Shown here in pieces: positions 54,324-63,156 of a stretch of DNA of 64,000 bases (within the stretch, counting starts at the first letter, position 1; every line of letters starts with the position of its first letter). The position numbers were made by a program, and so were the translations under genes. This DNA is from Roseovarius sp. MMSF_3350 (GTDB taxonomy: Bacteria; Pseudomonadota; Alphaproteobacteria; Rhodobacterales; Rhodobacteraceae). The stretch lies in assembly GCF_030733425.1 (NCBI RefSeq), contig NZ_JASHIZ010000023.1, forward strand, positions 1-64,000, given 5' to 3'. The notes under the pieces were generated by a model, which had not been told where the DNA came from, ran no database searches, and saw only the letters and a program-made list of their open reading frames with translations.

Positions 54324-55064
54324 ATGAAAACCGCCAGCCCCGCCACACCGCGCCAGGACCTCTCGGCCCAGATCGCCGAGGCGATCCGCGACGCCATCGT
54401 CGAGGGCCGGATGATCACCGGCGAACGCCTGCCCTCCGAGGCGGAACTGGCCGAGCAATTCGGCGTCTCCCGCTCCACCGTACGCGAGGCCCTCAAACGC
54501 CTGGCCGCGCAATCGCTGATCCGCACCCAGCGCGGCGCCTTCGGCGGCGCCTTCGTCAACCGCCTCAGCTACGAGGGCGCCTACAGCCAGCAGATCACCA
54601 CCTCCACGCTGCTTCTGTCGATGAACGCCGTCAGCTTCGAGACCGCCTGCGAGGCCCGCTACACGCTCGAACGCGCCTGCGCCCCCCTCGCCGCCCGGCG
54701 CCGCACCGACGAGTACCTCGCCACCATGCGCGCCGAGATCGCTCGCCAGTCGCAGCCGGACCTGTCGGACGAAGCCTTTTGCGCCTCCGACGTCACCCTG
54801 CACCGCGCCTTCGTCGACGCCGCGGGCAACCCCGTGCTCAGCTACCAACTGGCCGGCGCGGTCGAGGCCATGCAGCCGCTGATGAACATGATCACCTTCA
54901 CCGCCCGCTCGCGCGGCGAAATCGTCGGCCTGCACACCGCCCTCGCCGACGCGCTCGAGGCTCAGGACGCCGCCGCCGCCGACACCGCGCTGCACCGGCT
55001 CGAGGCCTACACCCTCACGTTGGGCCGCGACGTGATGGCCAGCCGGTCGCGACACGGCAAATGA
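54324..55064 (+). CDS. GntR-family regulator, FadR subfamily
   Basis: A 246-residue regulator. The N-terminal winged helix is 'QDLSAQIAEAIRDAIVEGRMITGERLPSEAELAEQFGVSRSTVREALKRLAAQSLIRTQRG'. The C-terminal all-helical FCD domain has 'CASDVTLHRAFVDAAGNPVLSYQLAGAVEAMQPLMNMITF' and 'IVGLHTALADALEAQDAAAADTALHRLEAY', with His/Asp ligands for a metal-bound carboxylate effector. It is divergent from the DUF2182-dmdA unit with operator-like sites between, so it may repress that unit and itself. The effector is unknown; an organic acid from DMSP metabolism is one option. Confidence 0.92.
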   Translation: MKTASPATPRQDLSAQIAEAIRDAIVEGRMITGERLPSEAELAEQFGVSRSTVREALKRLAAQSLIRTQRGAFGGAFVNRLSYEGAYSQQITTSTLLLSMNAVSFETACEARYTLERACAPLAARRRTDEYLATMRAEIARQSQPDLSDEAFCASDVTLHRAFVDAAGNPVLSYQLAGAVEAMQPLMNMITFTARSRGEIVGLHTALADALEAQDAAAADTALHRLEAYTLTLGRDVMASRSRHGK

Positions 55065-55135
55065 CACCGCGCACCGCACGCTTCGGAGTGTGAGTGGTTC
55101 CAGCAATGAAAAGACGGGCGTCGTCGTGGCGCGCC

Positions 55136-55163
55136 CCCCTCTTCTTCTGGCCATAAATATCCC
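55136..55163 (-). repeat. 28-bp intergenic element, copy 2
   Basis: Reverse-strand relative of 21355-21382 (24/28 identical: GGGATATTT...GGCCAGA...AGGGG). It lies in the 226-base convergent gap between the GntR and Trm112-like genes; the rest of that gap shows only GC-rich sequence. Confidence 0.6.
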
Positions 55164-55290
55164 CGCCGGAGGCTCAGACGCCTGCGGCCGGCGCACCAGC
55201 CGGATGCAGCGTCGCGCCTGAACCAGCCCCGAGGCGGCGGCCCCCGGCCGACGCCGAGACAACCAGCGTGCGCGCCGCGCGCGCACCCCG

Positions 55291-55485
55291 CTAGTCCAGC
55301 CTGCGCGCCTCGTCGATCAGCAGGATCGGAATCCCCGACCGGATCGGAAAGGCCAGCCCGGCGTTGCGGCTCACCAGTTCCTGCGCTTCGCTATCGTATT
55401 CCAGCACCGAATGCGTCTGCGGGCAGATCAGCGCCTCCAGCATGTGCCGGTCGAACTCCGGCGCAGGCATGTCCGCATCGCTCAT
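55291..55485 (-). CDS. Trm112-family small protein (YcaR-like)
   Basis: A 64-residue protein with the Trm112 pattern: '[51 protein letters not shown]'. The second zinc-type Cys is missing (only one C-P remains), as in many bacterial YcaR homologues. Eukaryotic Trm112 activates methyltransferases; the bacterial role is unclear. Its ATG overlaps the stop of the LON-domain gene (ATGA). Confidence 0.85.
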   Translation of the reverse strand: MSDADMPAPEFDRHMLEALICPQTHSVLEYDSEAQELVSRNAGLAFPIRSGIPILLIDEARRLD

Positions 55486-56126
55486 TGCATCATCTCCCTG
55501 TCATCCCCGCCGCGCAGATCGTACTCGATCAGCGTGACCAAAGTCTCGCGGCGCGTCGAAAGGCTCGGCGCCTCCAGCAGCGCCTGCTTGTCCTCCGGCT
55601 CGAACCCCAGCAGCATAGACAGCGAATTGATCAGCAATTCATCCTCCGCCTCCTTCAGCGCCTCCCAGTCGGTCGACAACTCCCGCGCATCGAAATAGCG
55701 CGACAGCAACTGCATGAAGGACAGTCGGTCAAAGTCCGGATCGCTGTCGTTCGGTGCAAGATCCTGCGCGAACCCGTCCCATGTCACATGCGCCCGGCGA
55801 TAGGGGGTGAAGCCTTCGACCTCCGAATTCACACGGTACCGCGACACGCCCGACAGCGTGATCATGTAACGCCCGTCCTCGGTCTCGGAGAACTGGGTCA
55901 CCCTCCCCGCGCAGCCGATCCGGTGCAGGCCGTGCTCTCCCGCCCGCGCGCCGGTGTCCGGCTGCACCATCCCGATCAGGCGATGCGGCGTCTTCAGGGC
56001 ATCGTCCAGCATCGCCAGGTAACGCGGCTCGAACAGGTGCAACGGCAGTCGCGAGCGCGGCAACAGCAGCGCCCCCGGCAACGGAAAGACCGGAATTATC
56101 TCCGGCAGATCACCCTGTAATATCAT
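55482..56126 (-). CDS. LON peptidase substrate-binding domain protein
   Basis: A 214-residue stand-alone N-terminal LON domain (PUA-like beta barrel plus helices): '[38 protein letters not shown]', 'IGMVQPD', '[29 protein letters not shown]'. No ATPase or protease domain follows. Widespread in alphaproteobacteria beside thioredoxin and Trm112-like genes; function unknown, possibly substrate recognition. Confidence 0.9.
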   Translation of the reverse strand: MILQGDLPEIIPVFPLPGALLLPRSRLPLHLFEPRYLAMLDDALKTPHRLIGMVQPDTGARAGEHGLHRIGCAGRVTQFSETEDGRYMITLSGVSRYRVNSEVEGFTPYRRAHVTWDGFAQDLAPNDSDPDFDRLSFMQLLSRYFDARELSTDWEALKEAEDELLINSLSMLLGFEPEDKQALLEAPSLSTRRETLVTLIEYDLRGGDDREMMQ

Positions 56127-56153
56127 GTCGAGTGACGTAGCCCGCGGGCGGCA

Positions 56154-57068
56154 TCAGGCAAATATCATCGAGCTCAATTTGCGCCGCCCCGCCTGCGCCA
56201 CCGGATCGCTTGGTTTCAGCGCGTCGAAAATGGTGAAAAGCTGCGTCTTCGCCGCCGCGTCATTCCACTCCCGGTCGCGCCGGAAAAGCTCCAACAGTTC
56301 GTCCACCGCCTCCTGCGTCTGGCCCGACGCGTGCAGTGCCTGCGCCAGGTCGAACCGCGCCTGGTGGTCGTTCGGGTCGGCCTCAACCTTCGCGCGCAAT
56401 TCGCTCACCGGCCCCGCATCCGCGGCCTGCCGCGCCAGCGCCAACTGCGCCGCCGCCGCCTCCAGTTCCGGCGCCTTGGAAATCTCCGCCGGCGCGCCGT
56501 TCAGGATCGCCTCGGCCTGGTCCAGATCGTCCATCGCGATATGGCTCGACACCAGGCCGGCATAGGCGGCCGCGTTCTTGTCGTCCTCCTGCAGGATCGC
56601 GGCAAAGGTCTGGGCGGCATCGGTCGCAGCCCCCTGGTCCAGCATCTCCTGCGCCGCCGCAATCGCCTCTTCCAGACCAGAATCCCCCGCCTCGCCGCCG
56701 GCGGCCTGCACCACGCGGCTCACGAACGCGTCGATCTCCGATCCCGGCACCGCGCCCTGGAACCCGTCGATCGGCTGGCCCTGCCAGAACGCATAGACCA
56801 TCGGGATCGACTGCACCCGCAGCTGCTGCGCGATCATCTGGTTCTCGTCCACGTTGACCTTGGCCATCTTCACCGCGCCCTTGGCCTTGGTGACCGCCGC
56901 CTCCAATTGCGGGCCCAGCGTCTTGCACGGGCCGCACCACGGCGCCCAGAAATCCACGATCACCGGCACGGTCTGCGAGGCCTCGACGACCTCGGTCATG
57001 AAGTCCGCCTCCGAGACGTCCTTGATCAGGTCGGTCTGGGGTTGGGTCTGGCCACCAAGTTCAAGCAT
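56154..57068 (-). CDS. Thioredoxin with C-terminal TPR region (YbbN/CnoX-like)
   Basis: A 304-residue protein. Residues ~20-120 form a thioredoxin fold with the active W-C-G-P-C ('VIVDFWAPWCGPCKTLGPQLE') and cis-Pro region 'VQSIPMVYAF'. Residues ~135-304 are helical TPR-like repeats ('AAQTFAAILQEDDKNAAAYAGLVSSHIAMDDLDQAEAIL'). E. coli CnoX (YbbN) has the same layout but lacks C-G-P-C; here both cysteines are kept, as is usual in alphaproteobacteria, so disulfide exchange and chaperone-type holding are both possible. ATG 57068 follows GGAGGA. Confidence 0.92.
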   Translation of the reverse strand: MLELGGQTQPQTDLIKDVSEADFMTEVVEASQTVPVIVDFWAPWCGPCKTLGPQLEAAVTKAKGAVKMAKVNVDENQMIAQQLRVQSIPMVYAFWQGQPIDGFQGAVPGSEIDAFVSRVVQAAGGEAGDSGLEEAIAAAQEMLDQGAATDAAQTFAAILQEDDKNAAAYAGLVSSHIAMDDLDQAEAILNGAPAEISKAPELEAAAAQLALARQAADAGPVSELRAKVEADPNDHQARFDLAQALHASGQTQEAVDELLELFRRDREWNDAAAKTQLFTIFDALKPSDPVAQAGRRKLSSMIFA

Positions 57069-57221
57069 CGGATCCTCCGCATCGCGTGGGCGTGTCAATT
57101 GCCGTCTAAATGGCCCACGCGGCCCCGTGTTGCAAGGGGCGCCGCCGCCAGCACCGTTACCGCACCGCGTGGCGGGGTAACGAACCGGCGCATGCCAGAG
57201 AACGAAAACCGGCACTGACGT

Positions 57222-57282
57222 GATACCACTTAGATACCGACGCAATACCGACGTTGCCTTCCGGGCCGTCGAATCGGTTAAC
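57222..57282. repeat. 11-bp-period intergenic element, copy 2
   Basis: Three tandem 11-mers: GATACCACTTA (57222), GATACCGACGC (57233) and AATACCGACGT (57244), followed by GTTAAC (57277-57282). Same architecture as 973-1023. This copy lies upstream of the thioredoxin gene, and its right end overlaps the stop codon of the 98-residue protein gene. Confidence 0.6.
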
Positions 57283-57574
57283 GCTGCCCCTCCGGCAGCG
57301 GCAGACATCCCGGCAGCCCTGCCGGCAATACCACCCGTCCCCCGGCCCGGTAGAGCGCCAGCCCAAGTCCAGGGCCCTCTCCGCGCACCGCCACCCAGGC
57401 TTTGCCACCGCCAACCACCGCCGAGCCATCGGGTAGGTTGGTGACGAAGTTCTCTTTGGGAAACAGCACTATAGCCCCCGGCGCCGCGTCCGTGGCCACC
57501 ATCACCAGCATCAGCGTCCCGACCCAGCCCGCCACCACGCAGGCCAACGCCAGCGCCCAGCGCCTAATAGTCAT
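57278..57574 (-). CDS. Small membrane-anchored protein, last gene of an unknown operon
   Basis: A 98-residue protein with an N-terminal transmembrane helix ('RWALALACVVAGWVGTLMLVMVA') and a short extracytoplasmic part ('GAIVLFPKENFVTNLPDGSAVVGGGKAWVAVRGEGPGLGLALYRAGGRVVLPAGLPGC'). No family recognised. The start overlaps the preceding gene's stop by 11 bases, so it belongs to the operon that begins with the Tat-exported FAD oxidase. Confidence 0.7.
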   Translation of the reverse strand: MTIRRWALALACVVAGWVGTLMLVMVATDAAPGAIVLFPKENFVTNLPDGSAVVGGGKAWVAVRGEGPGLGLALYRAGGRVVLPAGLPGCLPLPEGQR

Positions 57575-58628
57575 GGATATGTTCCAGCCGCAGCCTCTCC
57601 ACGCCCGTCGCATCCTCCATCTGCCGCAATCTCTCGGCCAGGTCGGTCACGTTAACGATCACCAGATGCCGCGAATCGCCGTACCCCTGCCGCGCGAAGG
57701 AATGGATCGCCCCGGCCACCTCCTCGGCCTGCGACTGCGCGGTGAACATGATCTGGTCATTGCCCGCGATCTCGACGAACTCCGCGCCGGCCTCGGCCAT
57801 CTGCTGCAGGATGACGGTCAGTTCGCGATAGCGCGGCGTCTCGATCTCGATACCGCCCTCCACCGGCCCGATCACCTCGACCGTGCCCATGGCCCGCAAC
57901 GCGTCCTCGCTGATATCCGTCACGATCATCCGCAGGGTCAACGCGTCCGCGCCCACCTGCGCCACGGCCCCCTCGATCGCTTTCGCGTAGGCCGCTTTGG
58001 CACCGTACTCCAACCCAAGCGCCAGGCGCCGCTCGCGGTCGCGCAGACTGTCGGTCGCATTGGTGGCAAGGTCTTCGCGATCACCCTGGAAATCCCATCT
58101 ATACCAAGGCACCTGCTGCAAAAACTTCGCATAGGCCCGCGCCTGGTCCGCCGACAGATCATCCAGCGGCGCACGCTCCGGTCCACGCCACCACGCGGCC
58201 AGCCGCCCCAATGTTTCCTCATACGCCGCCTTGGCCAGCAGTTCGGCGGTAAAGCTCACTCCGATCACGTAAATCGTCTGCTTGCTCTCGGACGTGAACC
58301 CGCCATGCTCCGCACTCTCGTGGCTCAGCGCACACAGGCTCGACCAGAACCCGCCGATCGCCTGCATATAGCCGAACTCGTGCGGATCGCCCGCGCTGAT
58401 CACCTGCGCATAATCGTCATAGGCATGCACGATATGCCATTCCGGATAGGTCATCAGCGTGCGCGACTCGTCACGCCGGTGCTCGGGCGGCAAAAGGGGC
58501 GTATAGGTCTCGGGCTTGGCCGCGGGGATACAGGCCAACTCGTTGTAAACCACCGGCGACACCAGCCCCGCGACCAGCACGATCACCACCAGCCCAAGCC
58601 GCAGCAGCCATTTCATCAGGCGCCGCAT
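57564..58628 (-). CDS. Uncharacterised membrane-anchored protein
   Basis: A 354-residue protein: one N-terminal transmembrane helix ('LGLVVIVLVAGLVSPVVY') then a soluble domain facing the periplasm. Distinct stretches are 'RTLMTYPEWHIVHAYDDYAQVISAGDPHEFGYMQAIGGFWSSLCALS' and 'YAKFLQQVPWYRWDF'. The aromatic-rich Y-P-E-W-H-I-V-H motif looks like a conserved active or binding site. No known family recognised. ATG 58628 overlaps the DUF4383 stop (TGATG). Confidence 0.78.
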   Translation of the reverse strand: MRRLMKWLLRLGLVVIVLVAGLVSPVVYNELACIPAAKPETYTPLLPPEHRRDESRTLMTYPEWHIVHAYDDYAQVISAGDPHEFGYMQAIGGFWSSLCALSHESAEHGGFTSESKQTIYVIGVSFTAELLAKAAYEETLGRLAAWWRGPERAPLDDLSADQARAYAKFLQQVPWYRWDFQGDREDLATNATDSLRDRERRLALGLEYGAKAAYAKAIEGAVAQVGADALTLRMIVTDISEDALRAMGTVEVIGPVEGGIEIETPRYRELTVILQQMAEAGAEFVEIAGNDQIMFTAQSQAEEVAGAIHSFARQGYGDSRHLVIVNVTDLAERLRQMEDATGVERLRLEHIHDY

Positions 58629-59041
58629 CAAGCGCGCGCCCCCCGGTCCAGCACGGTTCCGGCAAAAAGCGCAAAGCCCCCCAGCCCGATATGCGGCAGG
58701 TTGGCCAGGATGCGCGGCACCGACAGCGAAAAACCCTGGGACGGGTTGGTAAGGATTCCGAAATCAAGAAAGCCATAAGCTGTGAATATCCCGAAGATCC
58801 CGTCGGCCAGGTACAGCGCACCGAAAATAACCAGGAATATTTTCGCCGCCCGGTGGCTGATCATCCCCGCCGCCAGCGCCCAGAGCGCTGACACCAGGTG
58901 CAACGCATCGTCGAACGGATCCAGCGCGAAGATCCCGAAGGCCAGACCGTCCTCATCGGTCAGCCCCGGAATGTAATTGATAGAGGCCGCGACCAGCAGC
59001 GCCGCCGTGTAGAAGAAACAGATTTTACGAAGCAACGTCAT
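58628..59041 (-). CDS. DUF4383-like membrane protein
   Basis: A 137-residue protein with four hydrophobic helices: 'LRKICFFYTAALLVAASINYIPGL', 'DDALHLVSALWALAAGMI', 'AAKIFLVIFGALYLADGIFGIF' and 'LPHIGLGGFALFAGTVL'. The 'F-D-D-A-L-H-L-V-x-A' and 'N-L-P-H-I-x-L-G' motifs fit the DUF4383 pattern. The start overlaps the stop of the FAD oxidase gene (ATGA). Probably a membrane partner of the oxidase or of the next protein. Confidence 0.78.
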   Translation of the reverse strand: MTLLRKICFFYTAALLVAASINYIPGLTDEDGLAFGIFALDPFDDALHLVSALWALAAGMISHRAAKIFLVIFGALYLADGIFGIFTAYGFLDFGILTNPSQGFSLSVPRILANLPHIGLGGFALFAGTVLDRGARA

Positions 59042-60525
59042 AGCGCACCCAGATATGTGTCCCAAAGGTTGTTGCGGAATGTCAGCTCCGGGTCCAGCGC
59101 CCGTTTCGCGGCCGCGAACTCCGCCGCCCGCGGATAGGCCCGCACCATCTGCGCCGGCGTGGCATGGGGCCGGTAGGGCAGGTAATAGGTGCCGCCAATC
59201 CCCGTCACCCCGTCGATCAGCGCGCGCGTCATCCGCGCCATGTCCGCCTCGGCCCGCGCCGTCATTTCCTGGCTGAAGGACATCACGGCGGCGATCCTTG
59301 GCACCGGCGCATAGGCCAGCACGCTCACCGGGTCCCGATCGACAAAGCGCAGCGTGACGTTCAGAAACTCCTGGTAGGAGGCCGGGATGATCTCGCGGCA
59401 CAACGCCACGAATTCGGCAAACCGTTCCGGCGCCACGAAGTATTCATGCAGGATATCCGTGCGGTTCGGGTCGCGGTCATCCAGCGTGATGACCGGCTCG
59501 TTCATCAGCGCATTGCGCGTCACCGCCCCGCCGCCCAGCGCCGGGCCCAGTTCGCTCTCGAACCACCAGCGCAACGACTTGAACGGCTCGTTCCCCAACT
59601 GCCAGCGATAGACCCGAGCCGCCACATGCGCCGCCATGTTCGACCCTCCCGCAGGCTCCAGCGCCGCCTGATCCTCTGTTGGCCGATAGGTGATCATCAG
59701 CGCCTTGTCGAAGAACGACGCCCGCTCGACGTTCAGCCGCCCATAGGCCATGTTGACGCTTTCGTCGTCCAATGCTTCGACGAAACGCGCGCCGAATTCC
59801 TCCGCCCGCATCTCATCGAACTGTGGCACCAGCCGCCGGTTCGGCGCCATCTCCACCACCATCTCGGTGATCGCCCCGGTCAGGCCATAGCCTCCCATCG
59901 TCTGCCCGAACAGTTCCGCGTTTTGCTTGCGCGAACAGCTCACCAGTTCCCCATCGGGCAAGACCACGTCAAAGCTGCGCACCGTGGCCCCCATCGGCCC
60001 CAGCCTGACCGGCCAGCCATGGGCATTGACGCAGAAGGTCGCCGCGACGCCGAAGTCATTGTTGGATTGCATGACCTTGGGGCCGTACCCGATCGAGTCC
60101 AGCGCCGCGATCACCTCCGACCAGCGCGTCCCCGCCTGCACCCTGTATGTGCCGTTCTCGCTGTCCGGCTCCACGAACCCGCCCTGATAGGTCACCGCGT
60201 GACCTTCGCGCGGAATTGCCTGCCCGCCCATCGAATGTCGCGCTGCACCCACATTGACCGGCCGTCCCCCGGCCCGCGCCTCCTTGATTTCGGCGCGGAC
60301 CGCCTCGACCAGCGCATCGCCCCGCCCTCGCTCGATCACGAGGTGCTTGTGCACCGGCGTCTCGCTCAGCCCGCTCGCGTCGTTCAGCGTGCCCGCGGCA
60401 CCTTTGGGCCTCGTCCACGACACGCCCTCGTACCCCGGCAGATCCGCACCCAGGCGGGACGTCAGGGCACCGCCCACCAGGGCCCCGCCCCCGAAAAGCA
60501 CCGCGCGTCTGGACAGTTTGCGCAT
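59038..60525 (-). CDS. Tat-exported FAD oxidase (sugar-1,4-lactone oxidase type)
   Basis: A 495-residue flavoprotein with a twin-arginine signal ('KLSRRAVLFGGGALVGGALTS'). FAD_binding_4 domain: 'RPVNVGAARHSMGGQAIPREGHAVTYQGG', 'VQAGTRWSEVIAALDSIGYGPKVMQSNNDFGVAATFCVNAHGW' and 'GLTGAITEMVVEMAPN'. The C-terminal part ('GVTGIGGTYYLPYRPHATPAQMVRAYP', 'ELTFRNNLWDTYL') is like arabinono/gulono-lactone oxidases. The substrate is unknown; it acts in the periplasm. First gene of a four-gene overlapping operon. Confidence 0.87.
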   Translation of the reverse strand: MRKLSRRAVLFGGGALVGGALTSRLGADLPGYEGVSWTRPKGAAGTLNDASGLSETPVHKHLVIERGRGDALVEAVRAEIKEARAGGRPVNVGAARHSMGGQAIPREGHAVTYQGGFVEPDSENGTYRVQAGTRWSEVIAALDSIGYGPKVMQSNNDFGVAATFCVNAHGWPVRLGPMGATVRSFDVVLPDGELVSCSRKQNAELFGQTMGGYGLTGAITEMVVEMAPNRRLVPQFDEMRAEEFGARFVEALDDESVNMAYGRLNVERASFFDKALMITYRPTEDQAALEPAGGSNMAAHVAARVYRWQLGNEPFKSLRWWFESELGPALGGGAVTRNALMNEPVITLDDRDPNRTDILHEYFVAPERFAEFVALCREIIPASYQEFLNVTLRFVDRDPVSVLAYAPVPRIAAVMSFSQEMTARAEADMARMTRALIDGVTGIGGTYYLPYRPHATPAQMVRAYPRAAEFAAAKRALDPELTFRNNLWDTYLGAL

Positions 60526-60722
60526 GAGATGTCCCTATTTCGCTTCCCCACGATCTCATGTTTGGTGGAACGCGAGGAAATCACAGGTCCGGATTTCCAT
60601 ACCCGACCGAACAAGCTATTGGAAACGCGCAGCATTATGGTCAGATCGGATCCCCTTCCACCACGCGCGCACCAGAACTTTCAAGAAGGTTCCGCCCCAA
60701 AAGTACCCTGATTTTCGCCCCG

Positions 60723-61511
60723 CTACAGATCGAAGGTTGCAAAGACCGGCGCGTGGTCCGACGGCTTCTCCCAACCTCTTGCAGGCCTGAGAATCCGGCT
60801 GGAATGCGCCGCGGACCTGATATCGTCGCTGGCCCATATATGATCCAGCCGCCGTCCCTTGTCGGCCGCGTCCCAATCCCGCGCACGGTAGGACCACCAG
60901 CTGTAAAGCTGGCCCTGGGGAATGTCGGCACGGGTAACGTCGGTCCATTTGCCGGCCTCAAGCGCGTTGTTGAGATGCTCCACCTCGACCGGCGTGTGGC
61001 TGACCACTTTAAGAAGCTGCTTGTGGCTCCACACGTCGTCCTCACGCGGGGCGATGTTAAGATCGCCGACAAGAACGGATTTCCTAGGCCTGTCATCGCG
61101 GAACCAGTCGCGCATCTCGGTCAGGTAATCCAGCTTCTGCCCGAACTTGAGGTTCACCTCGCGGTCCGGCACATCGCCGCCGGCCGGCACATAGAAGTTG
61201 TGGATGACCACCCCGTTCTCAAGCTCTCCGGCCACGTGCCTGGCATGACCCAGCGCCGCGAAGTCCCGGTCGCCCACATCCCTGATCGGCAGCTTCGACA
61301 GGATCGCAACGCCGTTGTATCCTTTCTGCCCCCGCGCGATCACGTAGGGATAGCCAAGCGCCGCGAACCCCTCCAGCGGGATTTTCTCGACGGGTGATTT
61401 GCACTCCTGCAGGCACAGGATATCCGGCGCCTCCTCCTGTAACAGTTTCAGGACGATCGGCTCGCGCAGGCGGACCGAGTTGATGTTCCAGGTTGCAAGT
61501 GTGAAAGGCAT
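60723..61511 (-). CDS. xthA: Exodeoxyribonuclease III
   Basis: A 262-residue Mg-dependent AP endonuclease / 3'-5' exonuclease of base-excision repair. Motifs: 'LATWNINSVRLR', 'ILCLQECKSP' (catalytic Glu), 'YNGVAILSK', 'NFYVPAGGD', 'LVGDLNIAPREDDVW' (Asp-Asn), 'YSWWSYRARDWDAADKGRRLDHIWAS' and 'KPSDHAPVFATF' (catalytic His). Start M-P-F-T-L is conserved; a seven-codon upstream ATG is less likely. Confidence 0.96.
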   Translation of the reverse strand: MPFTLATWNINSVRLREPIVLKLLQEEAPDILCLQECKSPVEKIPLEGFAALGYPYVIARGQKGYNGVAILSKLPIRDVGDRDFAALGHARHVAGELENGVVIHNFYVPAGGDVPDREVNLKFGQKLDYLTEMRDWFRDDRPRKSVLVGDLNIAPREDDVWSHKQLLKVVSHTPVEVEHLNNALEAGKWTDVTRADIPQGQLYSWWSYRARDWDAADKGRRLDHIWASDDIRSAAHSSRILRPARGWEKPSDHAPVFATFDL

Positions 61512-61645
61512 TGGTCGGCGGTCCTCGTTCAAATTCTCGACACACTAGAAAGGGCGGCCCAAGAGGTCCAGAGCTTGCGAACCGGAACGCCCGCACCGTC
61601 TACGCGTTTCAACGGCAAGATGTCGTTCCTATATCTGGAGGTTTT

Positions 61646-62170
61646 ATGAAACGTCTGCTCGCCCTGCTCATCCCGTTCTTGCTCGTGACACAGCCCGCAT
61701 CCGCGCAATACGCCAGCGGCACCGTCAGTGCCATGCTCGACGCACAAACCCGCAGTTGGCAGGTCGTCGAGCCAGACCAGGACGGTGGCAGCCATTGGAA
61801 GCGTGAGAACGATGGCGTCTCGATCCGACTTGTCGCGCACGAGGCACCCGAGGTGCTGTCACGCAATCCCGGCCTCACGCTTTCGTTCAAGACCGACGGG
61901 CTCGGCGCCGAGGCCGAAGCGCAAGAGCTTTCGGTCATTCTCACTCAAACAACGGAAAACGGCACTCTTAAGGCCATGCCCACTGATACCGACATTACTC
62001 TCTCGGCCTTGACGGTCGCCGGTGAGCGGCTTGTGATTTCGGGGGACTTCACGGCCATATTGTCACCCGAGGGCGCCGGAATGAGCGCTGAGGCCGAAGA
62101 CGAAGGCTCCGTGACGATGGTTGGCGATTTCCAGGCAACACTGCCGTATGTCGACGACCCGGACGGATAG
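61646..62170 (+). CDS. Secreted hypothetical protein
   Basis: A 174-residue protein with a signal peptide ('KRLLALLIPFLLVTQPASA', cleavage after A-S-A) and a beta-rich periplasmic body ('GTVSAMLDAQTRSWQVVEPDQDGGSHWKRENDGVSIRLVAHEAP', 'LTVAGERLVISGDFTAILSPEG'). No catalytic motif seen; overall like small beta-sandwich envelope proteins. A good ribosome site (TGGAGG) lies five bases before the ATG. Confidence 0.8.
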   Translation: MKRLLALLIPFLLVTQPASAQYASGTVSAMLDAQTRSWQVVEPDQDGGSHWKRENDGVSIRLVAHEAPEVLSRNPGLTLSFKTDGLGAEAEAQELSVILTQTTENGTLKAMPTDTDITLSALTVAGERLVISGDFTAILSPEGAGMSAEAEDEGSVTMVGDFQATLPYVDDPDG

Positions 62171-62184
62171 CTTCCACAAAAAGA

Positions 62185-62206
62185 GACCCCGGCCAAGGCC
62201 GGGGTC
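62185..62206 (-). terminator. Rho-independent terminator of the response-regulator gene
   Basis: A perfect 10-bp stem, GACCCCGGCC (62185-62194) and GGCCGGGGTC (62197-62206), with a 2-base loop. An A-run to its left becomes a T-run on the minus strand, so it mainly terminates the minus-strand response-regulator transcript; it also lies 15 bases past the stop of the secreted hypothetical gene. Confidence 0.85.
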
Positions 62207-62297
62207 AGTCCAACAGGGAGGTGCATAGATTTAGGCCCGTATGCGGCGGGTTAGTCATATCTCTTTCGGACGGCTCGGCACGCGGCCTTGCTCCGGA

Positions 62298-62984
62298 TCA
62301 AGCCAACAGGCGATAGCCTCCCGACTCTGTCACCAACAAACGCGCGTTGGAGGGATCCGGTTCAATTTTTTGTCGCAGGCGGTAGATATGCGTCTCCAGC
62401 GTGTGCGTCGTGACACCGGCGTTGTAACCCCAGACCTCGTGTAAAAGCACGTCGCGGGCCACGACCCCCTCGGGCGATCGGTAGAGGAATTTCAGGATGT
62501 TGGTTTCCTTTTCCGTCAGGCGGATCTTCCGATCCTGCTCGGTGATCAGCATCTTCATCGCCGGCTTGAACGTGTATGGGCCAAGCTGGAAGATCGCATC
62601 CTCGGATTGCTCATGCTGGCGCAATTGCGCCCGAAGGCGGGCCAGAAGGACGGGAAACTTGAACGGCTTGGTGATGTAATCGTTGGCGCCCGCGTCGAGG
62701 CCCAGGATCGTGTCGGCGTCGCCGTCATGGCCGGTCAGCATCACGATGGGCGCCTTGACACCCTGCTTGCGCATCAACCGGCAAAGCTCGCGGCCGTCGG
62801 TATCGGGCAAACCGACATCCAGGATCACCAGGTCGTATATACCTTCCTTGGCATGTGCCATGGCTTCCGCCCCGTTCCCGGCCTCGAGGACGTCGAAGTC
62901 TTCGGTCATCACCAGTTGCTCGCTGAGGGCCTCACGCAGGTCGTCGTCATCGTCCACGAGCAGAATTTTCTTCAGTTGAGCCAT
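62298..62984 (-). CDS. OmpR/PhoB-family response regulator
   Basis: A 228-residue two-domain response regulator. The receiver has 'ILLVDDDDDLREAL' (acidic pocket), the phospho-Asp in 'DLVILDVGLPDTDG', 'VMLTGHDG' and 'DYITKPFK' (conserved Lys). The C-terminal winged helix has 'RLTEKETNILKFLYRSPEGVVARDVLLHEVWGYNAGVTTHTLETHIYRLRQKIEPDP'. No histidine kinase is adjacent, so it is an orphan here. The position and sequence type would fit a CenR-like essential regulator of alphaproteobacteria, but this is only a suggestion. Confidence 0.9.
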   Translation of the reverse strand: MAQLKKILLVDDDDDLREALSEQLVMTEDFDVLEAGNGAEAMAHAKEGIYDLVILDVGLPDTDGRELCRLMRKQGVKAPIVMLTGHDGDADTILGLDAGANDYITKPFKFPVLLARLRAQLRQHEQSEDAIFQLGPYTFKPAMKMLITEQDRKIRLTEKETNILKFLYRSPEGVVARDVLLHEVWGYNAGVTTHTLETHIYRLRQKIEPDPSNARLLVTESGGYRLLA

Positions 62985-63156
62985 CGCAGTCTCCCTGTTT
63001 TACTGGCTGCTACTTGTGCCAGCCCGACGCAGCGGACAAGGTCTGTGACACCGTAATCACGGGCTAGTGTTGCGAAGCCGTCAAATGTTTCATTTCGTTC
63101 CAAAACTCTGTAGGTCAGACCGGCAGAACAGTGTCACCGACAAGGGAATCCGCGCC

